A stretch of DNA of 14,214 nucleotides from Halobacteriovorax sp. (GCA_002686115.1 NZAF01000136.1:1-14214), one strand, 5' to 3'; positions 6,969 to 14,058 are shown, counted from the first letter of the stretch. The notes: generated from the sequence alone by a model not told the origin. Numbers and translations are program-made.

Positions 6969-7712
6969 CTAGTCGTTAAGATACTCTCCAATAATCGAAG
7001 CATTGAAAATTTTCTTATTATCAGACTTTCTGACTCCTTGATAAAAGGTAAAGTCTTCTTCGACGATTGTTACTAAGATATCGATTTCATCACCAAGTCT
7101 CGCTTCCGCGGTAAAATTAATATTAAATTCTTTTACAACATGATTGTGATGATACTTAATTGGAATAGTATTTAAGATCCATTGTGCGTACTTTGTATTA
7201 TTCACATGTCTATTCATATCAAGATCAGAGTTTTGTACGACTATAGTATTTTCAACTTTTAAATCATCAGGTGCGATGAGTTTTTCAGGTATAAAACCCA
7301 CCGTACTCTCAGGTAAGTTCTTATGAATTTCAGTATCAATTTGTGGCTTCACAGGTTTTCGAGTCTCACCATTTAAAACCATAAACGTTGCAACAGACTC
7401 GCCTATCTTTTCATCACCAATAAAGATTTCATAATCTCTATAGGCCTTAAGTCCATCAATTGCTCTTGGACGTGTAACAATTCTCACAGTATCTTTCCAG
7501 GCAGGCCATCTATTCATGATGAGCTTTTGCTGGGTGAAAACCCAAAAGGCATTATTTCTAATCATGTCTTCAAGACCAACACCTAGCTCTTCAGCATGCA
7601 GCATACCTGCATCTTGTAAAATTCCAAGCATTCCAAAAAGTCCTAAGCGCTTACTCATATTTATATTGACGCTATTGACCTCATAATTTTTTTCAAAGAT
7701 TAACTTTTCCAT
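6969..7712 (-). CDS. Acyl-ACP thioesterase (FatA/FatB-type double hotdog)
   Basis: This protein of about 247 residues probably hydrolyses acyl-ACP (or a related acyl thioester) to free fatty acid. Its two hotdog repeats start with the N-terminal helix region (GMLGILQDAGMLHAEELGVG, about 28-47) and FWVFTQQKLIMNRWP (57-71). The second repeat begins at SDLDMNRHVNNTKYAQWIL (163-181, numbering from the upstream TTG). SDLD-x-N-x-HVNN is the catalytic signature of plant FatA/FatB and their bacterial relatives, giving D166, N168 and H170; E204 in TAEARLGDE is the likely glutamate partner. Length matches bacterial members. A TTG at 7715 is in frame, but the adjacent ATG at 7712 is the more natural start. 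The macro-domain gene's TAG lies five bases before this ATG and also supplies part of a TAGG ribosome binding site, so translation is probably coupled. Confidence 0.88.
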   Translation of the reverse strand: MEKLIFEKNYEVNSVNINMSKRLGLFGMLGILQDAGMLHAEELGVGLEDMIRNNAFWVFTQQKLIMNRWPAWKDTVRIVTRPRAIDGLKAYRDYEIFIGDEKIGESVATFMVLNGETRKPVKPQIDTEIHKNLPESTVGFIPEKLIAPDDLKVENTIVVQNSDLDMNRHVNNTKYAQWILNTIPIKYHHNHVVKEFNINFTAEARLGDEIDILVTIVEEDFTFYQGVRKSDNKKIFNASIIGEYLND

Positions 7713-7717
7713 CAAAC

Positions 7718-8215
7718 CTACAAAATTGACTGATATATTTTAAAGTTTTCCTCATCAAAACAACAGAAAATGACTTTTTCAAATTTAGAGAGATCATCAA
7801 AACTCTTTACAGCACTTGTCGCTGTGATAGCAGCTTCTATTTTAGGATATCCATAGACACCTGTTGAAATATTTGGAAAAGCAATAGACTTAAAACCATT
7901 TTCAAGAGCAAGTTCAAGGGCTCCAAAATAACAACTCTCTAAAAGCTCAGACTCACCATTTTGCCCGCCTCCCCACTTTGGTCCAACAGCATGGATGATT
8001 CCGCCAATCTCAATATTATAGGCTTCCGTCAATCTCACCTCACCAGTTGGGCATCCTCCAATTGACTTACATTCCTCTAGAAGCTCAGGCCCTGCAGCCT
8101 GATGAATAGCACCGTCAACTCCAGCTCCACCAAGAAGACTTTCATTAGCGGCGTTAACGATAATATCAACATCAAGTTTAGTAATATCGCCTGAAACAAT
8201 TTCTATGTTTTTCAT
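7718..8215 (-). CDS. Macro-domain ADP-ribose hydrolase (O-acetyl-ADP-ribose deacetylase type)
   Basis: A 165-residue single macro domain close to the YmdB/MacroD subgroup, which removes acetyl from O-acetyl-ADP-ribose and can remove ADP-ribose from acidic side chains. Visible are the adenine-binding aspartate in SGDITKLDVD (D10) and the NAAN motif (21-24). The catalytic loop GGAGVDGAIHQAAG (29-42) has the aspartate D34, and the diphosphate loop FPNISTGVYGYP spans 113-124. Length is that of a stand-alone domain. The ATG is preceded by AAAGG about 7 nt upstream. It is the middle gene of a three-gene minus-strand cluster: the upstream scramblase-like gene ends 12 bases before it, and the thioesterase starts five bases after its stop. 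The function of this linkage is not known to me. Confidence 0.92.
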   Translation of the reverse strand: MKNIEIVSGDITKLDVDIIVNAANESLLGGAGVDGAIHQAAGPELLEECKSIGGCPTGEVRLTEAYNIEIGGIIHAVGPKWGGGQNGESELLESCYFGALELALENGFKSIAFPNISTGVYGYPKIEAAITATSAVKSFDDLSKFEKVIFCCFDEENFKIYQSIL

Positions 8216-8227
8216 ATGTATACCTTT

Positions 8228-8902
8228 TTAATCAAAAATTTGTAGTGGAGAATTTCCCCCCTGATTATCTTCAAAATAATCAAAGTCGATTGAAATTGCC
8301 GTTGCAAAAATCAATGCCTTGGTTCTCGTATCCAATTCTTCATTCATACTTAAACCAAATGTATCATGATCAGCAAAGACTTCCTTTAAAAGTCCTCCCC
8401 ACTTCTTTTTAACTTCTCCAATTTTCTGTCCCATTCTATTTTGAATTTCAAATTGAAAGAATTTAAAAAAGCCAGACTCTATTTCACCTACCACATTATC
8501 TTGGTGATCACTGATCTGATACTTCTTTTTAAATATTGCAAATTTCTGATCAATTCGACCAATAACTTGATCTTGACTGTCATATAAATGAGCTGTTGAA
8601 AAAAAGAAATAAAAAGGTCTCTGGTACTTTAAAATTTCATTCTGCTTTGAGTCGTACACTCTCACATCAAGTGGTCGGTGAGAACGAGAGATCCATCTGA
8701 TAAAGAATGCGAGAATACCTGCACCCTTTTCAACAATGAAGCCATGCTCCATTCCATGACTATCCAGTACCTTATACTTATTCTTTGCTTCAAAGCCAAT
8801 GAGAATCTCTCCCCAGTTCTTGACTTGCTTGATAAACAAATGTGTTTGGGCCTTAAAAAAGTCAGATATTCTTTCATTTTCCATGTTACGGATCCATGTC
8901 AT
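8228..8902 (-). CDS. LURP-one-related / phospholipid scramblase-like protein
   Basis: This 224-residue protein probably folds as the 12-stranded beta barrel shared by LURP-one and phospholipid scramblases. Repeated short D-x-x-G-x-(V/I)-G units fit the fold: SQDQVIGRIDQ (109-119), DNVVGEIES (135-143) and GQKIGEVKK (158-166). The C-terminal KALIFATAISIDFDYFED (195-212) closely resembles the end of the scramblase family, where a hydrophobic helix is buried in the barrel. There is no signal peptide. In bacteria this group is poorly studied, so lipid scrambling should not be assumed. ATG 8902 lacks a ribosome binding site. ATG 8884 (residue 7) has GGAT about 9 nt before it and may be the true start, giving 218 residues. 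It is the first gene of the cluster with the macro and thioesterase genes and is divergent from serA. Confidence 0.75.
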   Translation of the reverse strand: MTWIRNMENERISDFFKAQTHLFIKQVKNWGEILIGFEAKNKYKVLDSHGMEHGFIVEKGAGILAFFIRWISRSHRPLDVRVYDSKQNEILKYQRPFYFFFSTAHLYDSQDQVIGRIDQKFAIFKKKYQISDHQDNVVGEIESGFFKFFQFEIQNRMGQKIGEVKKKWGGLLKEVFADHDTFGLSMNEELDTRTKALIFATAISIDFDYFEDNQGGNSPLQIFD

Positions 8903-8908
8903 TAACTA

Positions 8909-8914
8909 TATAAT
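8909..8914 (+). promoter_or_regulatory. -10 element of a probable serA promoter in the divergent region
   Basis: A perfect TATAAT lies about 32 bases before the serA ribosome binding site; no convincing -35 is found 17 bases upstream. The minus strand carries an overlapping TATAGT, which could serve the scramblase-like gene. A 10-base perfect palindrome, TTCAATTGAA (8914-8923), touches both and could be an operator, but it is short. Confidence 0.35.
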
Positions 8915-8945
8915 TCAATTGAAAATACCCATAGATCTTAGCACC

Positions 8946-8951
8946 AGGAGG
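8946..8951 (+). promoter_or_regulatory. Strong ribosome binding site fixing a GTG start for serA
   Basis: AGGAGG stands six bases before the GTG at 8958, the ideal distance. An ATG at 8954 is only two bases away and out of frame: it opens nine codons and stops. The site therefore supports GTG initiation. Confidence 0.8.
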
Positions 8952-8957
8952 CCATGA

Positions 8958-9905
8958 GTGAAACCATTTATTGTCGTATGTGACGGTATGGATGAGTCTG
9001 TTTTTAAGACTCTTCAAGACGTAACAGAATTCGAAGTTCACCCAGAAAGAAAATTAAACCAAGACCAAATTAAAGAACTACTACCAAAAGCAAGCGCTCT
9101 TGTTATTCGTTCAGCAACTTCAGTTAAAAGTGATTATCTTGAACTTGCACCAAATCTAAAATATGTCATTAGAGCTGGAGCAGGGACTGATAATATTGAT
9201 AAGGTTGCTTGCGGGGAAAGAGGCGTAAAAGTTTCAAATACTCCTGGAGCAAATAATAACTCCGCAGCAGAGCATGCTATTGCTCTTATGCTGACAGTTC
9301 TTAGAAAAACTGCATTCGCTAACTCAACAATGAAAAATGGCGGATGGGATAAATCAAAATTTACTGGTCTTGAACTAAGTGACAAGAAAATTGGTATCCT
9401 TGGATTTGGCCAAATTGGAAAAATCGTTGCTAAAAGGTTACAAGGTTTTGACCCAGAGATTCTTTTCTATGATCCATTTTGTGAGTCTAGCGATATTCCT
9501 AATTGTACAAAGGCAAAAAACCTTGAAGAGATTTTTGAAACATGTGATGTGATTACCATTCATACTCCGTTAATGCCTGAAACAAAGAATATGGTAAATA
9601 AAGAGCTTCTCTCTAAAATGAAATCAAGTGCCATTATCGTTAATGCCGCAAGAGGTGGAATCGTTGACGAAGATGCTCTTTACGAAATTCTAAACGAAGG
9701 AATCATTCGTGGAGCTGGATTTGATGTTTTTGCAACTGAGCCACTTCCAGAAGACAGCAACCTAAGGTCTCTTCCAAATCTTGTTTTAACTCCTCACCTT
9801 GGAGCTGCAACAGAAGAAGCGCAACTTAGAGTTGGAGTTATGGCGGTAGAACAATTAAAAGAATTCTTTTTAAATAATAATCTTCTAAATGAAGTTAAAG
9901 CTTAG
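8958..9905 (+). CDS. serA: D-3-phosphoglycerate dehydrogenase, short form without ACT domain
   Basis: A 315-residue D-isomer-specific 2-hydroxyacid dehydrogenase, best read as 3-phosphoglycerate dehydrogenase, the first step of serine synthesis. It has the Rossmann motif GILGFGQIG (146-154) with the NAD-ribose-binding D172. The catalytic triad is R232 (NAARGGIVDED), E261 (FATEPLPED) and H280 (TPHLGAAT). The early RAGAGTDNID segment (72-81) is typical of phosphoglycerate dehydrogenases. Length matches the type that lacks the serine-binding ACT domain, so feedback control by serine through an ACT domain is absent. Substrate specificity within the superfamily cannot be proven by motifs alone. 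The start is GTG 8958. purA follows after 8 bases and is probably cotranscribed. Confidence 0.88.
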   Translation: MKPFIVVCDGMDESVFKTLQDVTEFEVHPERKLNQDQIKELLPKASALVIRSATSVKSDYLELAPNLKYVIRAGAGTDNIDKVACGERGVKVSNTPGANNNSAAEHAIALMLTVLRKTAFANSTMKNGGWDKSKFTGLELSDKKIGILGFGQIGKIVAKRLQGFDPEILFYDPFCESSDIPNCTKAKNLEEIFETCDVITIHTPLMPETKNMVNKELLSKMKSSAIIVNAARGGIVDEDALYEILNEGIIRGAGFDVFATEPLPEDSNLRSLPNLVLTPHLGAATEEAQLRVGVMAVEQLKEFFLNNNLLNEVKA

Positions 9906-9913
9906 GGTATATC

Positions 9914-11185
9914 ATGAAGTCACTTGCCATTATTGGTGCCCAGTGGGGTGATGAAGGAAAAGGAAAGATCACTGATCTTTTAAGTTTAAAGAGTGATGTC
10001 GTTGTAAGATATCAAGGTGGAAATAATGCTGGTCACACGATCATCGTTAAAGACAAAAAAGTTGTCCTACATCTTATTCCATCAGGAATTCTTCATGACC
10101 ACTGCACTTCAATCATTGGTCATGGAGTTGTCTTTGATCCTGAAGCCTTTAAGAAAGAACTTGAAGATATTAAAAAAAGTGGAATCACTGTCAATCCAGA
10201 GAAATTGAAAATCTCTGGTAACTGCTCTGTGATCACAATGTTTAATAAGCTTCTTGATCATAATAGAGAAAACAAAGGTCCAATAAAAATCGGAACAACC
10301 GGTAAAGGTATTGGTCCTGCTTATGAAGACAAGATAAGTAGAAAGGGGATTAAATTAAAAGACCTTTTAGATTACGATATTCTTCTTCAAAAGCTTAGTG
10401 CTAATCTGATTGAGAAAGAATGTCTGTTTAAAAACCTTTATGATTGTGAGTATCCAAGTGCAAAAGAAGAAGCTGATCGTCTTTTTGAACTTGGAAAATT
10501 AGTTGCTCCTTTTGTTACAGATACTTTCAGTTTTCTTGATCAAGCGAGAAAAGAAGATAGAAAGATTCTTTTTGAAGGCGCACAAGGAATTCTTCTGGAT
10601 ATAGACTACGGTTCTTACCCTTTTGTTACTTCATCAAATACATCTTTTGGTGGAATTTTTACTGGTGCAGGTATGCCTGGTGGAAATGTTGATGAAGTTT
10701 TAGGTATCACAAAAGCCTATACAACGAGAGTTGGCGAAGGCCCTTTTCCAACAGAACTTTTCTCTGAACTTGGTGAACATATTCAGAACAAAGGAAATGA
10801 ATTTGGAGCAACAACTGGAAGAAAGAGAAGATGTGGCTGGCTTGATCTACCACTTTTAAAGTATGCCGTTAAGTCATCAAACCTTACCTCTATTGCTCTA
10901 ACAAAGTTAGATGTTCTTTGCGATATTGAAGGTCTAAAGATTTGTACAAAGTATATTTATAGAGGTGAAGAACTAGATTGTGCTTACCCTGGTATCGACC
11001 TGTCTGAAGTAGAACCTGTTCTTGAAGATGTCGAGATGTTTAAAGATGATTTCAAGTCAGAACTTTCTAATGAATTAAATACCTATATAAAAAGAATTGA
11101 AGATGAGCTTGGTATTCCTGTGGGGATCCTTGCATACGGTCCAGAACGATCTGAAATAAAGTTCCTAAAAGATTTCCTAAATTAG
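9914..11185 (+). CDS. purA: Adenylosuccinate synthetase
   Basis: A 423-residue enzyme that joins aspartate to IMP using GTP, the first committed step to AMP. All family landmarks are present. The P-loop WGDEGKGK (11-18) has catalytic D13, and GGNNAGHT (35-42) carries catalytic H41. The IMP-binding GTTGKGIGPAYEDK spans 127-140, and EGAQG is at 221-225. The aspartate/IMP loop FGATTGRKRRCGWLDL spans 297-312, TKLDVL (330-335) contacts guanine, and YGPERSE is at 408-414. Length is standard. The ATG follows an AGGG site formed around the serA stop, eight bases downstream of it. The pairing with serA is a biosynthetic neighbourhood without an obvious shared pathway. Confidence 0.98.
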   Translation: MKSLAIIGAQWGDEGKGKITDLLSLKSDVVVRYQGGNNAGHTIIVKDKKVVLHLIPSGILHDHCTSIIGHGVVFDPEAFKKELEDIKKSGITVNPEKLKISGNCSVITMFNKLLDHNRENKGPIKIGTTGKGIGPAYEDKISRKGIKLKDLLDYDILLQKLSANLIEKECLFKNLYDCEYPSAKEEADRLFELGKLVAPFVTDTFSFLDQARKEDRKILFEGAQGILLDIDYGSYPFVTSSNTSFGGIFTGAGMPGGNVDEVLGITKAYTTRVGEGPFPTELFSELGEHIQNKGNEFGATTGRKRRCGWLDLPLLKYAVKSSNLTSIALTKLDVLCDIEGLKICTKYIYRGEELDCAYPGIDLSEVEPVLEDVEMFKDDFKSELSNELNTYIKRIEDELGIPVGILAYGPERSEIKFLKDFLN

Positions 11186-11203
11186 ACATTAATTTCAATA
11201 ATT

Positions 11204-11241
11204 TGCCGCTTGGTCATCAATATCTACATGACCTTGCGGCA
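11204..11241 (+). terminator. Long imperfect dyad after purA, possible terminator
   Basis: TGCCGC-TT-GGTCAT (11204-11217) is mirrored by ATGACC-TT-GCGGCA (11228-11241) around a 10-base loop. This gives two 6-bp stems split by a symmetric TT/TT internal loop. It begins 18 bases after the purA stop and is followed by CTTTTGTCT, a weak U-tract; a much richer T-tract lies at 11262-11284. Termination of the serA-purA transcript is the simplest reading, but a protein-binding dyad is possible. Confidence 0.5.
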
Positions 11242-11312
11242 CTTTTGTCTGAGTCACCTACTTTTTTCGCTTTTTTTTGATTTTAAGTTAAAATATGGAT
11301 AGGAGAAGTTGA

Positions 11313-11717
11313 ATGAGTGAAGAACCATTTTTTGGCTATGAGACAGAACAAGATAGAGATGCTGCCGTCAAAAAACTAGAAACATTTTTAAAAGAAATTG
11401 AACTCAATGAGTTTGAGAATAATCTTGAATATATCAATAAGCTCAATTTTGTAACTTCCAATATGAAAAGAGAAATTCTTCAAGAAGTTGATCTCAGAAA
11501 TTTGGCCATTTGTTTTAAGTTTTCTACAACTGCATTTTTAAAAAAGTTCTTTGATGGTTTAAGCTCAAGCTTAAAACAAGAAATACTATATGGACTCCAA
11601 GGAAAGTATACTGTTGGAGAAGTCATAAAGACACTTGATGATTTTGTTAAATACCTAAAAAGAAAAGAAGCTGATGGCTCTCTCATTCTCGATGAAAAAT
11701 CTGATAAATACGTTTAA
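11313..11717 (+). CDS. Stand-alone FliG C-terminal-domain-like protein
   Basis: A 134-residue soluble protein with no signal or membrane segment. Residues about 50-126 resemble the C-terminal domain of the flagellar rotor protein FliG. MKREILQEVDLRNLAICFK (51-69) matches the helix pair around LxEVDxxxLAxALK, and LKKFFDGLSSSLKQEIL (76-92) matches LREKFLxNMSxRAAxIL. VGEVIKTLDDFVKYLKR (101-117) then DGSLIL (121-126) match the last helix and the GEIVI end. The FliG N-terminal and middle domains are missing. The charged torque residues also appear lost: positions equal to E. coli R281, D288/D289 and R297 read as L, Y-G and T/V (E. coli sequence recalled from memory). ATG 11313 has AGGAGAAG upstream. 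It ends beside a shared terminator, facing the secretin-like gene. A rotor role is unlikely; a regulatory or scaffold role is a guess. Confidence 0.6.
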   Translation: MSEEPFFGYETEQDRDAAVKKLETFLKEIELNEFENNLEYINKLNFVTSNMKREILQEVDLRNLAICFKFSTTAFLKKFFDGLSSSLKQEILYGLQGKYTVGEVIKTLDDFVKYLKRKEADGSLILDEKSDKYV

Positions 11718-11719
11718 AT

Positions 11720-11744
11720 AAAAAGGGCGATCTCCTGATCGCCC
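11720..11744 (-). terminator. Intrinsic terminator of the N0/N1 protein gene
   Basis: GGGCGATC (11725-11732) pairs perfectly with GATCGCCC (11737-11744) around a 4-base TCCT loop. Read on the minus strand it is followed by five T residues and then A and TTT, an excellent Rho-independent terminator 16 bases after the stop of the secretin-like gene. On the plus strand the hairpin begins seven bases after the FliG-like stop but has only CTCTCATT after it, so it probably works less well that way. Confidence 0.88.
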
Positions 11745-11760
11745 CTCTCATTAACTCATT

Positions 11761-12435
11761 TTAACCCGGATTGGATGAAGAGCACTTCTGGCTCATTTTT
11801 GACTCATGTCTTCTTTTAATTATTTTTTCTAATCTTTCTCGGTGTTCATCAGAAATTGGAATATCCAGATTCTTAATGATACCGACAATTCTTTTAAGAT
11901 TTCGCCCGGTATCTTGAATGATAATTGAACCAGTATGTTCTGCTGTGATGATACGACCGTATCGTGACATAAAAGGCCTTAGAGAGCGTGTAATCTCACT
12001 AGGGTAATCTGGATGTTTAAGCTTAAGAGATACTAAAAAATAATCTGATAAGCTTGGGATGGAACTGGTATTGTAGTCTTTCACTTCAATGATACTCGCG
12101 GGCGAATACCTAATATCTCTAGCCTTTAAAATGCGATAAACTCCGTCTTTAATTTTGACTCTTGTATATCCATTTAAATGTAGAGCTTCTGAGAAATATT
12201 CATTTATATTATCTTTTGTTAATTTAAAGTTTTTAGAGAAATTTACTTGTCCTTTAAGTTTCTCTGCGAATAAGTACTTGTGTCCCAAAAGGTGGGAGAC
12301 ATGATCAGCACAAGAAGTTAGTGTGTGACAGGGATTCTTTCTTTTTGGAGTAGGATGAGTTTTATCTTTAGCGTGTGTAGAGACAGAGAGGGTAATCATA
12401 GTTATTAAACTTGTTGTCGCTAAAAATTGTCTCAC
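11761..12435 (-). CDS. Secreted protein made of secretin N0 and N1 domains only
   Basis: A 224-residue exported protein. A signal peptide covers residues 1-22 with a likely cut after THA. Residues about 40-120 look like the N0 (STN-like) domain of GspD/PilQ secretins: SHLLGHKYLFAEKLKGQVNF (47-66), then YFSEALHLNGYTRVKIKDG (80-98) and YRILKARD (100-107), the usual path from VNGKV to the GYT/V repeat. Residues about 130-193 fit an N1 (secretin_N) domain: DYFLVSLKLKHPDYPSEI (131-148), RYGRIITAEHTGSIIIQDT (158-176) and IVGIIKNLDIP (183-193). The pore-forming barrel domain is absent, and only a basic tail of about 30 residues follows, ending SSSNPG. Cysteines 36, 42 and 218 could form disulfides. 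The GTG start is fixed by AAGGAG five bases upstream (plus bases 12441-12446). It has its own promoter and terminator, so it looks like an intact gene rather than a broken one. Confidence 0.7.
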   Translation of the reverse strand: MRQFLATTSLITMITLSVSTHAKDKTHPTPKRKNPCHTLTSCADHVSHLLGHKYLFAEKLKGQVNFSKNFKLTKDNINEYFSEALHLNGYTRVKIKDGVYRILKARDIRYSPASIIEVKDYNTSSIPSLSDYFLVSLKLKHPDYPSEITRSLRPFMSRYGRIITAEHTGSIIIQDTGRNLKRIVGIIKNLDIPISDEHRERLEKIIKRRHESKMSQKCSSSNPG

Positions 12436-12481
12436 AAAATCTCCTTGTGTTGATCAATGTGAAATTAGATTAACAGGGAGA

Positions 12482-12509
12482 ATTGTTAAGTTGGTTATGG
12501 GTTTGTCAA
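12482..12509 (-). promoter_or_regulatory. Promoter of the N0/N1 protein gene
   Basis: On the minus strand a perfect TTGACA (12509-12504) is followed after 16 bases by AACAAT (12487-12482), about 40 bases ahead of the AAGGAG site. The -10 matches four of six consensus bases. This makes the gene independent of mtaB, whose stop lies about 50 bases upstream. Confidence 0.5.
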
Positions 12510-12558
12510 AAGATTGTAAAGAAAACCACTGTTAGAAAAAGTCAGAAAGTGCTTGTTT

Positions 12559-13890
12559 TTATTGAAGTAGGTCCGCTTGTAACCTATTGTTTTCAAATGA
12601 GTTAATATAAACTGTGCGCACCTGATTTTTAAGATCTTCACTCGAGTCAACATTAACTCTCACAAAGTTTGTTGTATACCCTTCCCAAAGACCTTTCTTA
12701 TTTCTTCTCTCAAAAAGAACCTCTGATTGAGTTCCAACTTGATCTTCAGAAAACATTCTAAGCTTGGCTTCTCCAAGAGCGATAAGAGACTTCACCCTCG
12801 CCTTCTTTTGAGGATGTTGAATATGATCTTCCATTCGAGAGGCAACAGTGTTCTTTCTTTTTGAATATGGGAAGACATGGAAATGTGTTAAAGGCAGATC
12901 TCTCATGAGATTATATGTATCCATGAACTGCTCTTCTGTTTCACCAGGAAAACCACAAATAACATCTGCACCAATGCCGGCTTCAGGAAAGAACTTAATA
13001 ATCTTATCAATGACTTTTTTATAATCATCAACACGATACTTTCTTTTCATTGCGGTTAGGATTTCATCATTTCCACTTTGAAGTGGAATATGAAAGTGGT
13101 CTAAAAACTTTGGAGAGCTTTTTAATACTTCTAAAAGCTCATCTGTGATCGTATTAGGCTCAACACTAGATAATCTTAATCTCTCAAGCCCATCTATATT
13201 TAAAACAGCTTTAACGAGGTCTGTTAGCTTCTCTCCGCTTGTCGTTTCATACTCGCCAATATTTACACCTGTTAGGATAATTTCTTTAAAACCGGCATCA
13301 ACAATCGACTGCGCCTCTTTTAAAGCCTGATCAACAGATATGGCCTTTGAGCGACCTCTGGCAAAAGGAATGATACAGAAAGAACAAACATAGTTACAGC
13401 CGTCCTGAATCTTTAAAAACGCTCTTGTGTGCCCTTCACTCACAGAAGTGGCAGCACCATAAAAGTCAGCAGACTTATCAATATGAATTGCATCAGCTTC
13501 ATCTTCTTCAAGATATTCAAAAACTTTATATTTCTCAGTTGTTCCAAGAACAAGATCCACACCTGTCATTTTAGAAATTCTAGGTGCATCCATTTGAGCA
13601 TAGCAGCCAGCGACAACGATTCTCCCCTCTGGAGATGCTTTATAGGCCTTTCTTATAAGATTTCGACAAGTAGAATCTGCTGAGTCTGTAACAGTACATG
13701 TATTGATAAAGGTCACATCTGAAGGCTCACCAAAATCAACGATCTCATATCCTCTATCAGCAAAGCCTTGTGAGATTGAGCCTGTTTCAGAGAAATTTAA
13801 ACGGCAACCTAAAGTATGAAATGATACTTTCTTTTTTACTTTACTCGTTTCTGTCTCATTTGAATTCTTCGAATTCATCATATCACTCAT
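12559..13890 (-). CDS. mtaB: tRNA (N6-threonylcarbamoyl-A37-C2)-methylthiotransferase
   Basis: A radical-SAM methylthiotransferase that turns t6A37 into ms2t6A37 in tRNAs reading ANN codons. In numbering from GTG 13896, the N-terminal domain holds three cysteines for the auxiliary [4Fe-4S] cluster (C31 in HTLGCRLN, C67 in NTCTVT, C98 in AGCYAQ). The radical-SAM motif is C167-x3-C171-x2-C174 (DGCNYVCSFC), followed by IIPFARGRSK. ILTGVNIGEY, HIPLQSGND and DVICGFPGETEEQF are typical, and a TRAM-like tail ends the protein. HTLGCRLN and LTGVNIG mark MtaB rather than MiaB or RimO. I place the start at ATG 13890 (443 residues), five bases after a GAAGAG site; GTG 13896 overlaps that site. It is transcribed divergently from the tRNA-Lys gene. 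Confidence 0.95.
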   Translation of the reverse strand: MSDMMNSKNSNETETSKVKKKVSFHTLGCRLNFSETGSISQGFADRGYEIVDFGEPSDVTFINTCTVTDSADSTCRNLIRKAYKASPEGRIVVAGCYAQMDAPRISKMTGVDLVLGTTEKYKVFEYLEEDEADAIHIDKSADFYGAATSVSEGHTRAFLKIQDGCNYVCSFCIIPFARGRSKAISVDQALKEAQSIVDAGFKEIILTGVNIGEYETTSGEKLTDLVKAVLNIDGLERLRLSSVEPNTITDELLEVLKSSPKFLDHFHIPLQSGNDEILTAMKRKYRVDDYKKVIDKIIKFFPEAGIGADVICGFPGETEEQFMDTYNLMRDLPLTHFHVFPYSKRKNTVASRMEDHIQHPQKKARVKSLIALGEAKLRMFSEDQVGTQSEVLFERRNKKGLWEGYTTNFVRVNVDSSEDLKNQVRTVYINSFENNRLQADLLQ

Positions 13891-13919
13891 GATCACTCTT
13901 CTTCTAAAACCTTTAAAGG

Positions 13920-13948
13920 CTTATATGTAAATGAATTGGCGCTATCTA
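13920..13948 (-). promoter_or_regulatory. Possible promoter of mtaB
   Basis: On the minus strand TAGATA (13948-13943) and TATAAG (13925-13920) are separated by 17 bases, about 30 bases ahead of the mtaB start. Both match the sigma-70 consensus in four or five positions. The rest of the gap between mtaB and the tRNA gene (to about 14058) is very AT-rich and holds no open frame I would defend. Confidence 0.35.
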
Positions 13949-14058
13949 GCAAGTAACCTTGAAAAAATGATGCTTAAAACAATAAAGAGGAATAAATTAA
14001 ATAAGTTTTAAGGAGAATAAAAAAATTTCATATTTTTGCATTTTTTGAATTTTCTGTG

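Noticed and set aside
8662..8905. Overlapping alternative frames on both strands within the scramblase-like gene
   Set aside because: The 224-residue frame carries the recognisable family end (IFATAISIDFDYFE) and the repeated barrel units; the others do not.
8954..8983. A nine-codon ATG frame overlapping the serA start, out of frame, right behind AGGAGG
   Set aside because: The ATG is only two bases from the ribosome binding site, too close for use, while the GTG at 8958 has ideal spacing and opens the real enzyme.
12510..12558. Terminator between mtaB and the N0/N1 gene
   Set aside because: T-rich runs are present on the minus strand, but no convincing hairpin precedes them.
14011..14042. 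A good-looking AGGAGA site in the gap before the tRNA
   Set aside because: No ATG, GTG or TTG follows at a usable distance with more than a few codons; the region is better read as AT-rich promoter upstream sequence.
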